A stretch of DNA of 64,000 nt from Toxonevra muliebris (GCA_963691655.1 OY829326.1:90637235-90701234), one strand, 5' to 3'. Numbered from the stretch's first letter, positions 1 to 11,226 are shown. The notes: generated from the sequence alone by a model not told the origin. Numbers and translations are program-made.

Positions 1-199
1 TAACCCTTTAAATAATAAATTACATGTTTCAAAAATTAAAAATACAGACTTACGTAGAGTTTCTGCTTCGATTCTTGAAAAACTAAATTTTAAGAACCAG
101 GTGATCTGTTGTGCTCTGTTGTGAGTACAATTTCAAAGTTCGCTGCTTATTATACATAGTTTTATTGGGTCTAGGAGTTTTGGAAAAACTCTTAATAAC
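1..199. other. Unassigned AT-rich sequence
   Basis: No gene or clear repeat boundary is visible. It abuts the decayed copia element and may be its older upstream part or its host sequence. Confidence 0.3.
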
Positions 200-2193
200 T
201 CAGCCATGAAATCTCAGAGACCGGCACACAAAATCAAAGAAATGCACCATACAATCCGCAACAAAACGGGGTTGCCGAACGGAAAAATCGAACACTAGTC
301 GAGTGGCATGCTGTATGATTTTTGACGTTGAAATGGAAAATAAATTTTGGGCAGAAGCAATTACAATGGCAAATTACGTGCAGAATCGTCTACCAGCAAA
401 AGAAATTGAGAAAACACCATATGAAAACTAGTTCGGCACCAAACCAAGCATCGAACATTTCAGGTGTTTTGGATCCAAATGTTATGCATTGGTACCGGAT
501 GAAAGAAGACGTAAACTGGATCCAAAAGCAATTAAAACAAGTTTGGTTGGATACGATGTGGCATCAAAAGAATACAGATGTTATGTACCATCAACAGGAG
601 AAGTTACCATCAATCGCAACGTAAAATTCATCGATAAAGACAGCGAGTAGAAAATCGATCAAAACGAGAAGGAGGCAACAATAATTCTAGAACACAAAAG
701 CACCGATGAAGTTCAAAACAAAGACACAACAGATGGTGATCCAGCAGAAGAAAACAACTATAACATTGTGGGAAGTAATAATGCAGAAACATATCGCCGA
801 TCAGAAAGAACAACAAAAAAGATACCGCCACTCAAACTAATCGAAGAAATTGGCATCGTTCATCAAAACGAGTTGATGGAACCGAAAAATTACAACGAAG
901 CTATCACTTCCAATCACAAGCACAAATGGATAGCTGCCATGCAGGCTGAAATAAAGTCACTAAAGGAAAATTGCACATGAGAACTAGTCGAGATACCAGA
1001 AGATCGTCGTGCCTTCGGTTGTAAAGGGATAAATAGAGGTTCATTTGAAAATTCTTAACAGCTTAAGGCAACACTCGTAGCTCAGGGGTTTGTTCGGTAC
1101 AGATTACGATCAAATTTTTCGCTCCAGTTATAAGGCAAGCAACATTTCGAACTGTACTTGCTATTGCATCAAAGAACCATTTAAAGATTATTCATCTCGA
1201 TGGAAAAACGGCATTCCTCAACGAAAAGCTAGACGAAACAATTTAAATGAAGCAACCACCAGGATTTACAGCCAAAGAAAATCATGTCTGTCTCTTGTAG
1301 AGGAGTATATACGGTTTGAAGCAGCTAGCAAGAGTTTAGAATAAGACGATTCATCAAGTGTTAATTGACGCCAGTTTCATTCAGAGTAAAAATGATCCAT
1401 CCATTATACACGTTAACAACAGGAGGAAAACCATGTTTCATATTAATATACGTTGACGACTTAATTGTTGCAAGTAAACATGATGATTTGCTAAGAATAT
1501 GTGAACGTGTAATTTCATTGAAATTTGAAATCTCGGTACAATATCCAATTATCTCGGACTACAGGTGAACAAAAATGCAAGCGGCATTTTCGCAATCAAT
1601 CAGTTCTCATACATTACAAATCTCGTCAAGGATTTTAAATTAGCGAACGCGAAAATATCAGAAGTGCTAATCAATGTCTCATACGAACGAGCTCAAACGT
1701 GTACTCAAATACTTAAAAAGTACTGCCAACTTATCACTATTGCTAGGTAGAGTTAATGAGCAAAACAAATTCTTCGGTCATGCCGACGCGAATTGGGGAG
1801 AAAGCCGAGTCGGTCAAAAGTCAAATAGTGGGTTTGTTTTTCAACTATTTGGTGGCACTATTAGCAGAATTTATTGCTTTATTTGAGGCATGCAAGGAGG
1901 CACAATGGATTCGTTTCATCTTAGAAGATTTTTATTTACCATTGGATGGCCCGACAATTATTTTTAAAGACAATCAGGGCTGCTTGAAATTAATCGAAGA
2001 AGAAAGATTCACCAACCGATCAAAGCATATCGATGTTCGATTTTACTTTGTCAAAGATCATATTGACAAAGGATCTGTCAAATGCACATATTGTCCAACA
2101 GAGGAGATGGTGGCAGATATGTTGACTAAGCCGCTGAAATCTAATCGCATAAAAATTTTAAGAGAAAAATGCAACTTGGTCTCATTTGAATGA
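200..2193 (+). pseudogene. Decayed Ty1/copia retrotransposon pol (integrase, RT, RNase H)
   Basis: Reading across several frameshifts and stops gives the order integrase, reverse transcriptase, RNase H that defines Ty1/copia. The integrase end is at about 240-460 (QQNG and ERKNRT-type residues, then FWAEA and NRLPA-like segments). RT pieces lie at about 900-1560, with YVDDLIVAS at 1450-1476 as the YxDD catalytic box. RNase H lies at about 1680-2190, with ADANWG, FKDNQG and the C-terminal VADMLTKPL. The longest open piece is 1756-2193. A purine-rich tract (GAAGGGTA) follows directly and precedes a TG that could begin the 3' LTR at 2200. No frame is intact, so the element cannot encode pol. Gag and the 5' LTR are outside the window or lost. 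Confidence 0.9.
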
Positions 2194-2199
2194 AGGGTA

Positions 2200-2744
2200 T
2201 GTTGTATAAACCATTATTGTAAAACAAACTTATAGTCCAGCACGTCTCAGTTTTTTTTTTTTTACAGTGGATCAAAGAGAAAAATCTTATCTACAGAGTT
2301 TTATAGTAGAATTTTACAACGGTAATTTTTGTAGAACATTTTAACCCTTTCAGGGCAACTCTTTTTTGATAAAAACCTGAAAAGTCCTTTCAAAAGAGAC
2401 ATTTAAGGATTAAAATATCCCACAAAAATATTTGCCAAAAAATTTCACTAGGAGTCACCAAGGACATAAAAGTAATGTATATAACGGTTAACGGCTGATA
2501 AAAGGAAATAGTTTTTTACTTCTATCAAAATTGCAATTTACGCAGAACTAGCTCGCGCTTGGTATGTAACACAGTGTTACAAAATTTAGTGAAGTAGAAA
2601 TACCTGGAAAGTGATACTATTTTTCTTGTAGGTCTTATTGAGTGAAACAAGAGTCTGTATGTGAAATTTGCCAAACACCCCCAAAATCTTGATTTACCGT
2701 TAAAAACCCGGTTTTGCGTACCTTTGCGCACTTATAAGTAGGGA
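2200..2744 (+). repeat. LTR-like arm, left copy (inverted partner at 9090-9701)
   Basis: It starts TGTTGTATAAACC immediately after the copia purine tract, as a 3' LTR would. Two blocks recur in reverse complement: 2200-2275 matches 9625-9701 and 2590-2740 matches 9090-9245, including a TCAAGATTTTGGGGGTGTTTG-like stretch. A third block, 3686-3850, matches 8935-9070. The left copy is interrupted between 2740 and 3685 by later insertions. A CA end and a TSD were not identified, so full LTR identity is inferred. Confidence 0.65.
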
Positions 2745-3684
2745 TGTGCAAATCGATTTCGACTTTATTCGGAACCGATTTTTAATCAACTTTTAGGCTA
2801 TCCCATGACAAGTAAGGCTGTGGTTACATCGCGAGTATGCTCGGCGAACACCATGAAATTGTTGTTGCACCGAACACAAGGAGAGAGTCTGTACCCACTC
2901 TCACACCGAACACGATATGCTCGGTGTATTGTACACCGAGCACGTAATAAAGAAAACAAATTATTGTAAATTTATAATTTAGTTCCTAAGTAATAAAAGT
3001 AGTATTAATAATCTACTATTAACTCTCTTTGGTACCCATTTCAAAAAATGCATCTCTAAAATGTTCCTCTTACTTTTCAAAAATTCAAAATGGCTACTTT
3101 TTGAAAAAATGCATATACCTCTAAATACTTCTACCATGGGCTATCCCATTCACTCGCACAAAATTCACATACGAAGACGAATAATAAGTGTCAAATAATA
3201 CCGCCGGAATGGGGGAGGGATCAGCTGGTTGCACTAAGGTCATATAAACTGTATGCCATTTAAAACAAACAATTTACTTTAAATTACTTATTTTATATTC
3301 CATTCACTAAAAATTAAAAAAAATATTTATATGAGCCGTTGAGTGCAAAAGTGGTGTAAGTAAATTTTTTTTTTATTTAGGTTTTCATCTTTAGGCAATA
3401 ATAGGTTGAACATGTGTTCTATAAAGCTGCCTGTAAATCTGGAAAATATACTTTACAAGAACCCTATTTTGCACAGCACTTCTACAAAACCAATGTACTT
3501 CTAAAAATCTGATTTTGACTCGCACTCAACGGCTCATATATTGTAAATTAATACACATACATAAATAATTCATAACAAAATTCTCTTGTCTCGTTTTTTT
3601 TTTATTCCATGCAACAAAAATTCGAAAAAAGTCGATTAATCGATTTTCATGAACTTAAAAAGTCGATTAATCGACTTTGAATTT
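2745..3684 (+). repeat. Insertion in the LTR-like arm, holding a nested 332-bp element
   Basis: The right-hand copy of the arm runs straight through this position, so this 0.94 kb is an insertion. Its ends carry repeated TCGATTAATCGA-type palindromic motifs (3630-3680). Inside it, 2807-3138 is flanked by an 11-bp direct repeat, GGCTATCCCAT (2796-2806 and 3139-3149), which looks like a TSD. That inner element has a 5' part (CTGTGGTTACATCGCGAG, 2819-2960) found again at 44845-44960, and a 3' part (2990-3138) found again at 22838-23000, 38580-38705 and 48880-49010. Confidence 0.6.
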
Positions 3685-3685
3685 C

Positions 3686-3850
3686 TTAGTGGGTTATCAA
3701 CAGATTTTCAGTTTCTTACCGGTTTTAGAAGAAAAAAACTTAGACCTTTCGAATGATATATATTTGATTTAAGAAAAATTGAAAAATTTGTGTGTATTCG
3801 TCCAGCAAACACATTTTTTTCCACTTTTTTCGCCTTTTCACAACTTTATT
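3686..3850 (+). repeat. Third block of the left inverted arm
   Basis: Reverse complement of 8935-9070, including CTTACCGGTTTTAGAAGAAA and the TTTGTGTGTATTCGTCCAGC segment. Similarity stops around CAACTTT at 3845. Confidence 0.7.
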
Positions 3851-3967
3851 GATGCGATTCACGAGTTGGCCGTACTTTGCGATCATAGCGATTCGGTGCA
3901 CGACTATCCTATTCATAAAGATGAGCTATGCGATAATTTCCTTGGTAATCACAGAAGCGACGACTAT

Positions 3968-4151
3968 AGGCTCAATTATGCATAAGTAACGCAACGTAGC
4001 GTAACGGAATGTAAAAATCTGTCGAAGATAGAACTCTACGTTGCGTTACGATTTCGGTAATCACTTGCACTCACTGCCCATATCACAGATATTTATATGA
4101 CAGTTGGCAACGTTGCGTTACGTTCCGTTACTTATGTATAATTGAGCTTTA
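3968..4151. mobile_element. Short MITE with about 40-bp TIRs
   Basis: The left end, GGCTCAATTATGCATAAGTA at 3971, pairs with TACTTATGTATAATTGAGC at about 4131-4149, and the match continues through CGCAACG/CGTTGCG on the inner side. The ends sit next to TA dinucleotides on both sides, as expected for a Tc1/mariner-type MITE, but the TSD is too short to be sure. There is no coding capacity. Confidence 0.65.
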
Positions 4152-4412
4152 TATCTGGCAACTCTCGCGTATATCTGACGTTTAATTTTAGCATTCTAAT
4201 GCTCCTCCGCAATAATTTTATTTTTGCGTGTTCTATCCGGTTTAAAGTTTCCTTAACTTTGGTGTTTCATCATAATTAAGTTTATAAATTCGGAGCTTAT
4301 TACGTTTTTGCTCATTTGCTTGTAAAAAACTTCATTGCTAGTCGCCCGGACTGACACTGTGCACATAACCTCAATTTGGTATTCGTGTGCTTCTGCTAAT
4401 TTTTGGATCACT

Positions 4413-5556
4413 ATGGACGATTTCTGTGGCAAATGTGACAAAGGATTCTCTAGAAATGATTGCCTTGTTGTTCCGTGCAGTGGCTTATGCAAGAAGCGTT
4501 TTCATCGGGCCTGTTGCATGGGTCCATTGACTGAGTATGAAGTCAAAATGCTAAAAGGGAATCAGCATCTAGGATATTTCTGTAATGACTGTCTGGGTAT
4601 GTCAGCAAAACTTGCTAAAGCTTACGAATCCATTACAGAATCTCAAAAAGCTGGGTTCAATAGTCTTCTGAGTGTTTTCGAGCTGAAGTTAAAATCTCTT
4701 AGTGATCAATTTGCTGACCTTAAAGGTATCTTAGAGGCTGAGCTCAATAGTCATCAATAAATCGATATCCAATCAATTCACCGCCCTTAAAGGTTTCTAC
4801 GTGGCTGAGATTAATAGGCATACAACAAACAACAAAGATGGGGTGGATAATACTGATTCACTTTCTTCATATGGTACTGCCTCTGCATTTCCAGATGTAT
4901 CACTTACTCATGCTGACGTTGCTGATTGCTGTTCTCCAGTCATTTCTCCTGATATACCATCCTGCTCACGTAATCGCTTGGCAGTTGCTGGTCGTTGCGA
5001 TGCTGTTGCTGATCGCTGCTCTGCTGCTGTTTCTCCTGCCTCTACGTCTCTATCGCCAACTCTTACATGGGCTAAAACTATTGCCATGGCATCACCGATC
5101 ATTACGCCTAATCCACCGATTGCTCGTCTGAAGTCTAATCGTGCTGCTCGTCCATCAATTAATTGTTCTACTGATATTCCTAAAATTCTCACTAATGTGA
5201 ATAAAATCAAACCTAAAGTTATCGATAAATCTCGTAGCAATATCAACAACAATAATCATGTGCAAAATGTGGTTGTTGGCCAGAACACAAATGTTGATCT
5301 TGATGTTGCAACTAGGAAAAAATGGCTTCACTTATCATCATTCAAACACTCAGTTACGGAAGATAACATCATCACTTATATCTCACTTCAAGCTTCTATT
5401 GATAAGAGTCTCCCTAGCTGTCGCAAATTGGTTAAGAAGGATACTCCTACTACAATGTATGAAAAGCTACTTAATCCATCGATTTGGCCAGTTGGAGTAA
5501 ATATTAAACCGTTTCAGTTTTTTCCAAGGAGACAGGTTGCTCAATTACCAACTTGA
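4413..5556 (+). pseudogene. LINE ORF1 with PHD-type zinc finger, broken
   Basis: Reading from ATG 4413, residues 4-60 hold a Cys/His-rich PHD-like finger (CGKC, PCSGLCKKRFH and YFCNDC), a domain known from ORF1 of some CR1-group LINEs and thought to aid RNA or chromatin binding. The frame stops at 4758. The downstream half, 4801-5556, reopens in another frame and is Ser/Thr/Asn-rich before an RRM-like tail. The break coincides with a local duplication: CTTAAAGGTATCTTAGAGGC near 4723 resembles CTTAAAGGTTTCTACGTGGC near 4787. That duplication probably caused the frameshift. Confidence 0.75.
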
Positions 5557-5569
5557 AATCGTCTGTTGC

Positions 5570-6467
5570 CAATAATCTCACTCCTCTAAAGTTATACTAT
5601 CAAAACTGTTCTGGAATTAGAACGAAATCGCATAATATTTGGAATCTAAGTTTCCTTATCGAATATGATGTTATAGTTTTTGCTGAAACGTGCGAATTTT
5701 TCCGACTCTGAGTTTTTTAGTTAAAGATAGAGACTTTATTAGATCTGGTTGTTTAAAGGGTGGTGGAGTATTAATAGCAGTTCGTCGTAATCTTCATGCC
5801 TCACTTCACATACTTCACAATACTGACACTCTTCTTGATCAGATTTGTGTTTTAGTACAAGGATCTTCTGGAACAATATATATCTGCGCATCTTATATTC
5901 CTCCGAATAGCAGTGATTCCTTATATATGAAGTGTGCAGATAATATACTTCACCTTGCGCTGCATATGCCTGACGATAATCACATATGTGTATTGGGCGA
6001 TTTCAATTTATGTAAGGTTGACTGGCGTAACCTTAATATTACTTATATTTTAACTCCATCTAATGTAACTAGTGTATCGGAAATCTATTTAATTGATAGT
6101 TTATTTAGCCTTGGTCTTTTGCAAATTAACTGCTCTCGTAATAAATTAAATAGATTTCTTGATCTAATTTTTTTAAGTAATAATATAAATTGTCCCTTTT
6201 TCCAACCCTGGTTTGTATCATAATCCAATTGCTTTTGATATTGAGTTTTATGACTTTCCATATATTTTCATTAATGATAAAATTAACTTCAATTATAGAT
6301 TATGCGGTTTCAATAATATTAATCAGCTAATTTTAGACATTTGTTGGGATGATTTATTTAATAATCGGGATTTGTCTGCGTGTTATATGACTTTTAAACT
6401 TAAGTTACGTGATATTTGTATGAATAATATTTCGGGATTTCCTAGAAAGATTCATAAATTATACTAA
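5570..6467 (+). pseudogene. LINE endonuclease domain, frameshifted
   Basis: The APE-type endonuclease begins near 5584 with the YYQNCSGIRTK block, followed by VIVFAET (the metal-binding Glu). A frameshift follows at about 5690. The next open piece, 5690-6223, contains GGGVLIAVRR, YIPPNS and VLGDFNLCKVDW (the GDFN catalytic block). Another shift near 6213 leads into 6213-6467, which links to the RT frame. It would nick target DNA for target-primed reverse transcription if intact. Confidence 0.8.
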
Positions 6468-6489
6468 AGAACTAAAAAAGCTAAAGAAT

Positions 6490-8370
6490 TTGAGAAATAA
6501 GAACTATAAAAATTTCAAAAGTACCAATAATTCTTATTACTACTCTTGGTATCAATATTATAAATTGGAATTCAGTATTCTGAATAATTATCTTTACCAT
6601 AATTACATCCAACAGTTTGAAATCAATATTAATACCAATCCGAAGGCCTTTTGGAGGTACGTTAAATCCCGAAAATCGTCATCTGCTATTCCATCCACAG
6701 TTTTCCTAAATGAGAAAACTGCTTGCTCTTCTGAGGATGTGGCCAATCTCTTTGCAGAATTCTTCAAATCTAATTTTGATGGTGCAACTGAGATAGATGA
6801 TAATTTCATTTATGGGTCTGATAACTCAATTGACTTTGGGTCCCTTGTGTTAACAGATGATGATATTATAAATGGTATTCTTGATCTTAAGTTATCAGCT
6901 CAAACTGATTTCGACGGCCTTTCAGCTCTATTCTTTAAGAACTGCATATCATCTATCATCCAACCATTGAGACTCCTCTTCAATAAATCGTTGTCCTCTG
7001 GTGTTTTTATTGATGATTGGAAAATCACTGCTATCTCTCGTATTTTTAAAAATGGTAATAAGAATGATATCTCTAACTATAGGCCTATTTCTAAGTTAAC
7101 TACAGTCTCTAAACTCTTTGAAGGCATAGTAAAAAATAAGATTTATTTTGCGGTTAAAAACATAACATGCTCAAATCAACATGGTTTTGTCTCGGGTCGT
7201 TCAACAATTACTAATCTTTCAGTTTTTACCGAAGACTGTATTGTTGCGTTTCAAAATGGTTTCCAAATTGATTCCATTTACACCGATTTTTCTAAAGCGT
7301 TTGACAAGGTCTCTCATAATTTATTGATTTTCAAATTGGCAAATCTGGGTTTCCACTCTGCCTTTCTGAAGTGGATTAGAAGTTACTTGACAAATAGGCT
7401 TTCGTTTGTTGTTATCGACAATGTTGAATCAATTCCCTTTAGGGCCACCTCTGGTGTTCCTCAAGGTAGTATTTTAGGTCCATTACTTTTCGTCCTATTT
7501 ATCAATGATATTAGTAACTGTTTTTCTAATTCAAAATTTTTATTGTATGCAGATGATTTGAAGCTTTATTCAGTAATAAAAAATAACTCTGATGCATTAA
7601 CATTGCAATCTGATTTGGACAAAGTTTTGGATTGGTGTTGCATAATTCATTTGTTGTTAAATACAAATAAGTGTTTCCACATGACGTTTACTAAATTAAA
7701 TAGTATTCCTACTTCATATCATATTGGTCATTCTAACCTAAAATCCGTATGTGAAATAAAAGATTTGGGAGTTGTCTTTGACAAGAAGCTTTCTTTTGTT
7801 TCTCACTTGAACTATATAATACCGAAAGCTTACTCTTTACTTGCTTTCATTCATCGCAATAGTTCCGATTTCTTGGACCCATACACACTTAAAGTATTGT
7901 ATACCTCCTTCGTGAGATCAATCCTTGAGTATGCGGCTTTCATTTGGAGGCCGCATTATCAATGCCATATCAACTGTCTTGAACGGATTCAAAAAATGTT
8001 CCTACGTTATGCTTTGCGTTTTTTTCCCTTTGTAGATCCTACTCCATCATATGCAACCCGCTGTAAACTGATTAATTTAAGATCTTTACAGAGTCGTAGA
8101 TCGATTCTGTCCCTATTGTTTGTATATGATATTATTAGTATGTCTGTGAATTGTCCAGCTCTCTTAGAGTTGATCCACTTTAACGTACCTACGAGAAGTC
8201 TTCGCCACTGTGTTTTATTTTATTCTGGGGTTTGTAAGACAAATTATTTTTTCTTTGCTCCTATCCATAGAGCCCTAATAGAATTTAATTCTGTCTCAAA
8301 TTCTTTAGCGTTAGATTTCACTGTTTCTAAATCAGCATTTAAAAACATGCTTAGTTCTTTTTATTCATAA
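6490..8370 (+). CDS. LINE reverse transcriptase, open for 626 codons
   Basis: A continuous frame encodes the LINE reverse transcriptase. Visible blocks in order are YRPISKL and the finger region (about residues 195-205), HGFVSGRST, TDFSKAFDKVSH, SGVPQGSILGPLLF and the catalytic FLLYADDLKLY (about residues 350-362). A C-terminal thumb/tail follows with a YAAFIWRPH block and Cys/His residues. In a complete element this frame would be fused to the endonuclease, so the first Met here is arbitrary. No stops interrupt it, in contrast with the upstream parts. Confidence 0.85.
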   Translation: MRNKNYKNFKSTNNSYYYSWYQYYKLEFSILNNYLYHNYIQQFEININTNPKAFWRYVKSRKSSSAIPSTVFLNEKTACSSEDVANLFAEFFKSNFDGATEIDDNFIYGSDNSIDFGSLVLTDDDIINGILDLKLSAQTDFDGLSALFFKNCISSIIQPLRLLFNKSLSSGVFIDDWKITAISRIFKNGNKNDISNYRPISKLTTVSKLFEGIVKNKIYFAVKNITCSNQHGFVSGRSTITNLSVFTEDCIVAFQNGFQIDSIYTDFSKAFDKVSHNLLIFKLANLGFHSAFLKWIRSYLTNRLSFVVIDNVESIPFRATSGVPQGSILGPLLFVLFINDISNCFSNSKFLLYADDLKLYSVIKNNSDALTLQSDLDKVLDWCCIIHLLLNTNKCFHMTFTKLNSIPTSYHIGHSNLKSVCEIKDLGVVFDKKLSFVSHLNYIIPKAYSLLAFIHRNSSDFLDPYTLKVLYTSFVRSILEYAAFIWRPHYQCHINCLERIQKMFLRYALRFFPFVDPTPSYATRCKLINLRSLQSRRSILSLLFVYDIISMSVNCPALLELIHFNVPTRSLRHCVLFYSGVCKTNYFFFAPIHRALIEFNSVSNSLALDFTVSKSAFKNMLSSFYS

Positions 8371-8521
8371 ATTTAGTTTACTTTTAAGTTACACAATTAC
8401 AAAATTACTACAATTTGTATAGTCTGTAAGGAATTTTTGTCCATAGACTTAAATAAATAAATAAATTTATGTCACGGTTGTTAAAGAATTTTTAATTGCG
8501 TATGGTAAAACGGGCTGCAAC

Positions 8522-8740
8522 ATGACCATAAAAACTCATTTCCTGCATTCGCATTTGAAATTCTTCCCATATAACCTGGGCGAGTTCAACGATGAACAAG
8601 GCGAATGTTTACACCAAGAAATTACTACAATTGAAAAGCGCTTTGAAGGAAAAATAAAACAAAAATGATTTCAAAATATGTTTGGTCATTTCAACGAGAA
8701 ACTGATGATGCTGAATTTAAAAAAAATCACGGTCTAGCAA
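8522..8740 (+). pseudogene. Relic of an arthropod repeat-associated protein (HSHL...FFP motif)
   Basis: From ATG 8522 the frame reads HFLHSHLKFFPYNLGEF, then EQGE and HQEI, and ends at about 8667. The next frame (8665-8739) continues with a YVWSFQRETDDAEFKK segment. I recognise this order as the C-terminal signature of an unnamed protein that recurs in many arthropod genomes, apparently with repeats. Its function is unknown. The copy is split by a frameshift and its N-terminal part is missing. It lies between the LINE tail and the right inverted arm. Confidence 0.55.
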
Positions 8741-8934
8741 ACATTTTTGAGTTGATTGGCCAAAAATTGCACTTTTGTAAAAAAAATTTTTTCATAAAAA
8801 GTTTAATAACTCAGGCAATTAGCTACCGATTTGCAAATATGCGTTGTATTCGTTATTAAACATATTTTTTGAATAAATTCACAAATAGTATGGTTGATTT
8901 CTTTATAAAATATTGTGTAGAAACATCGCCAAAG

Positions 8935-9701
8935 TTGAGAAAAGACAAAAAAGTAAAAAGAAAATTGTGTTTGCTGGACAAATACACACAAATTTCTCAA
9001 TTTTTCTTAAATCAAATATATGTTATTCGAAAGATCTAAGTTTCTTTCTTCTAAAACCGGTAAGAAACTGTTAATAATCCACTAAGTTACAGGCTTATAA
9101 GTTCACAAAGGTACGCAAAACAGGTTTTTTTTTAACGGTAAATCAAGATTTTGGGGGTGTTTGCCAACTTTCACATACAGACTCTTGTTTTACTCGACAA
9201 GACCTACAAGAAAAATAGTATGACCTCCCAGGTATTTTTTACTTATTTATATTTTTCGCACCGTGTAATCTGTCGGTTTAATCCAAGTCATGGACGTAGA
9301 AAATGCCAGTGGCTTGTCCCCTCCTTTATATTAGGTCAATATCTCACTATCTCAAGTTGTACATATAACTTTTGGTATGAGCATTTTAGACTAAAATCAT
9401 GTTCCAAAATAATAAAAATATGGTTCTTCATTTACTTCAATTTGTCTATTAGAATCCGTCCCTACAACATTTATGAAAATCAGAAAAATCGACGCCGGGC
9501 ATCTGGGGGCGTTCCCTTGTTGGTCAAAATTAATGTTACAGGTATCTAAATTAATCATAATGCTGAATTCACATTATAGTATATTTTATTTATGTGGGCA
9601 AGCTCCCTTTCAACCAAAATAAGAAAACTTTGACCCACTGTAAAAAAAAACTGAGACGTGTTGGACTATAAGTTTGTTTTACAAAAATGGTCTACACAAC
9701 A
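8935..9701 (-). repeat. LTR-like arm, right copy (inverted)
   Basis: Read on the minus strand it starts TGTTGTGTAGACC at 9701 and follows the left arm: block 9625-9701, block 9090-9245 and block 8935-9070. The bases just outside (TACCCTTTCAG on plus) also resemble the copia purine tract, so this may be the 3' end of a second, oppositely oriented element rather than a solo LTR. Positions 9246-9624 have no counterpart in the left arm at the matching place and are an extra insertion or a diverged part. Confidence 0.65.
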
Positions 9702-9883
9702 TACCCTTTCAGCATTATAGGGTGGTTATTCTGTTGCAGCCAAAAAGTCTTAATTTGTTGGACTGTGTAATTAGTCATAATAATGTAGAACTTAAATCAT
9801 ACAGTACTGTTTCATTTTCAAAACATTCCGTAGTTTTATATTCTCTTTTCTTTTCTACTTCCTTTCTTGTTCTGTAATACAAC

Positions 9884-11193
9884 CAGCGATGCCAACTTGC
9901 GGGGAATTCCCCGATTTGCGGGGAATCGGGGAATGAGCTGTTTTTCGCGGGGAATTTGAAATCGTTCAGCTTTTATTTTTTACCAAATTTTATATTCCTA
10001 AATACAATTTTGGCACATTCGCTTTATGCAACACAGTTTACGGTTAGTGTTCAGACAGTCCAACGTGATCGCGCAGTGCTTCGGTTTCTCTTTTAGCTGT
10101 CCAGAAAGGCTTAGCTGTGCCTTTGTTCAGCACCTTCTTATTAATAACTGTTAGTTCTTGGTGACTGTAACCTATAAACTTGCAAATTATGGTCAGCTAT
10201 TATAAAGGAGAAGAAGTATATTTTATATGTTAAAAACCGATAGTCAAAAATTTAAAACAATTTTTCTCAAAACAAGGATTTTGCCATTGACGTGCACGAT
10301 AACTGAAATTTAATTATGTTCTTCTACATAACAATGGCCCCAGGATGTAAGTTTGGTTAATTCTTTCCTCAATTTGGAACTTCGTTTTTACGAAAAAAGT
10401 CCAATTTTTGAGAAAACTAATTTTTGCGGTCTGTCATTTTGTGAATTGTTGATCAAACAAAATAATCTCAGTATGTATAATTTTTCTAATGGTATTTTAT
10501 TAGATGCGTGTATTCTTTGTTGGAAAGTGATTTCTCAACTTCCTCAATGAGTACATGTAGCGCTGTTTCCACAGACTTCCCTTTAGTATAGGCATGCTGT
10601 GATTTGGATAAAAGAGTGGAATTGATAGAGTTCCTGATATGAAAATCAAGAACCCTTTCTAGTGTTTTTAAGAGAAAGGAGGACAGACTGATCGGTCTGA
10701 AGTCCTTTGGGTTGGTATGGGACGCCTTCCCTGCTTTGGGTATGAAGACTACACGAGCCTCTCTCCAGCTTTTGGGAATGTACGAGAATTTTAGGCAAGC
10801 ATTATAAATTTGCAATAGCCATGATGTTACGTGTTCAGCCCCTTGTTGAATATCCGCGGGAATGATACCATCTGGCCCTGGAGATTTATAGGGGCTGAAG
10901 GATTTGATGGCCCACTTTAAAAGAGTGTCGGTCAATTGGAAAGAGGAGGGGTTACTTAAAGGATGATCGGTCACAGGAGGACTATGATCAACGAAATAAA
11001 TGAAAATAACTCTGACCGAGAGTAATTCTAAGCCTACGTAAAGGATATTTTTCGTTTGTATAAAATGTTTATATTAAAAGTGCGTATCGTTCTGTTATAA
11101 TATGAAATTATACCGGTGCGGGGAATTTGGTCGAAAATCGGGGAATTTCGCAAGAATTATCGGGGAGAAAGAAAAAATGAGTTGGCATCTCTG
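9884..11193. mobile_element. hAT-like non-autonomous element, family A, copy 1
   Basis: The ends are CAGCGATGCCAACT (9884) and AGTTGGCATCTCTG (ending 11193), flanked by a perfect 8-bp TSD, AATACAAC (9876-9883 and 11194-11201). Eight-bp TSDs with CAG-type ends fit the hAT superfamily. The subterminal DNA is full of GGGGAATTCCCCG-type motifs. A second, 373-bp copy is at 15868-16240. This copy is longer because a LOA-type LINE fragment lies inside it (about 10486-10985). Confidence 0.85.
10486..10985 (-). pseudogene. LOA-like LINE reverse-transcriptase fragment
   Basis: The minus frame encodes the first part of an RT domain: SPYKSPGPDGI, WREARVVFIPKAGK, FRPISLSSFLLKTLERVLD and HAYTKGKSVETALH. 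The YADD block and everything after it are missing. Both ends are abrupt and lie inside the hAT-like element, so this piece entered after that element did. Confidence 0.8.
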
Positions 11194-11226
11194 AATACAA
11201 CACACACAATTTACATAATAATGTCC

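Larger units (their letters stand above)
4200..8466 (+). mobile_element. Near-complete CR1/Jockey-group LINE
   Basis: It has ORF1 with a PHD-like zinc finger, then an APE-type endonuclease, reverse transcriptase and an AATAAATAAATAAAT tail at 8450-8466. The short-repeat tail and the RT motifs fit the CR1 group better than poly(A)-tailed Jockey elements, though both remain possible. The exact 5' end is not visible; about 4160-4250 is likely. ORF1 and the endonuclease carry frameshifts while the RT is open, so the copy is recent but not autonomous. Confidence 0.85.

Noticed and set aside
4838..5252. Open frames on both strands over 4.8-5.25 kb
   Set aside because: Alternative frames of the LINE ORF1, low-complexity Leu- or Ala-rich products.
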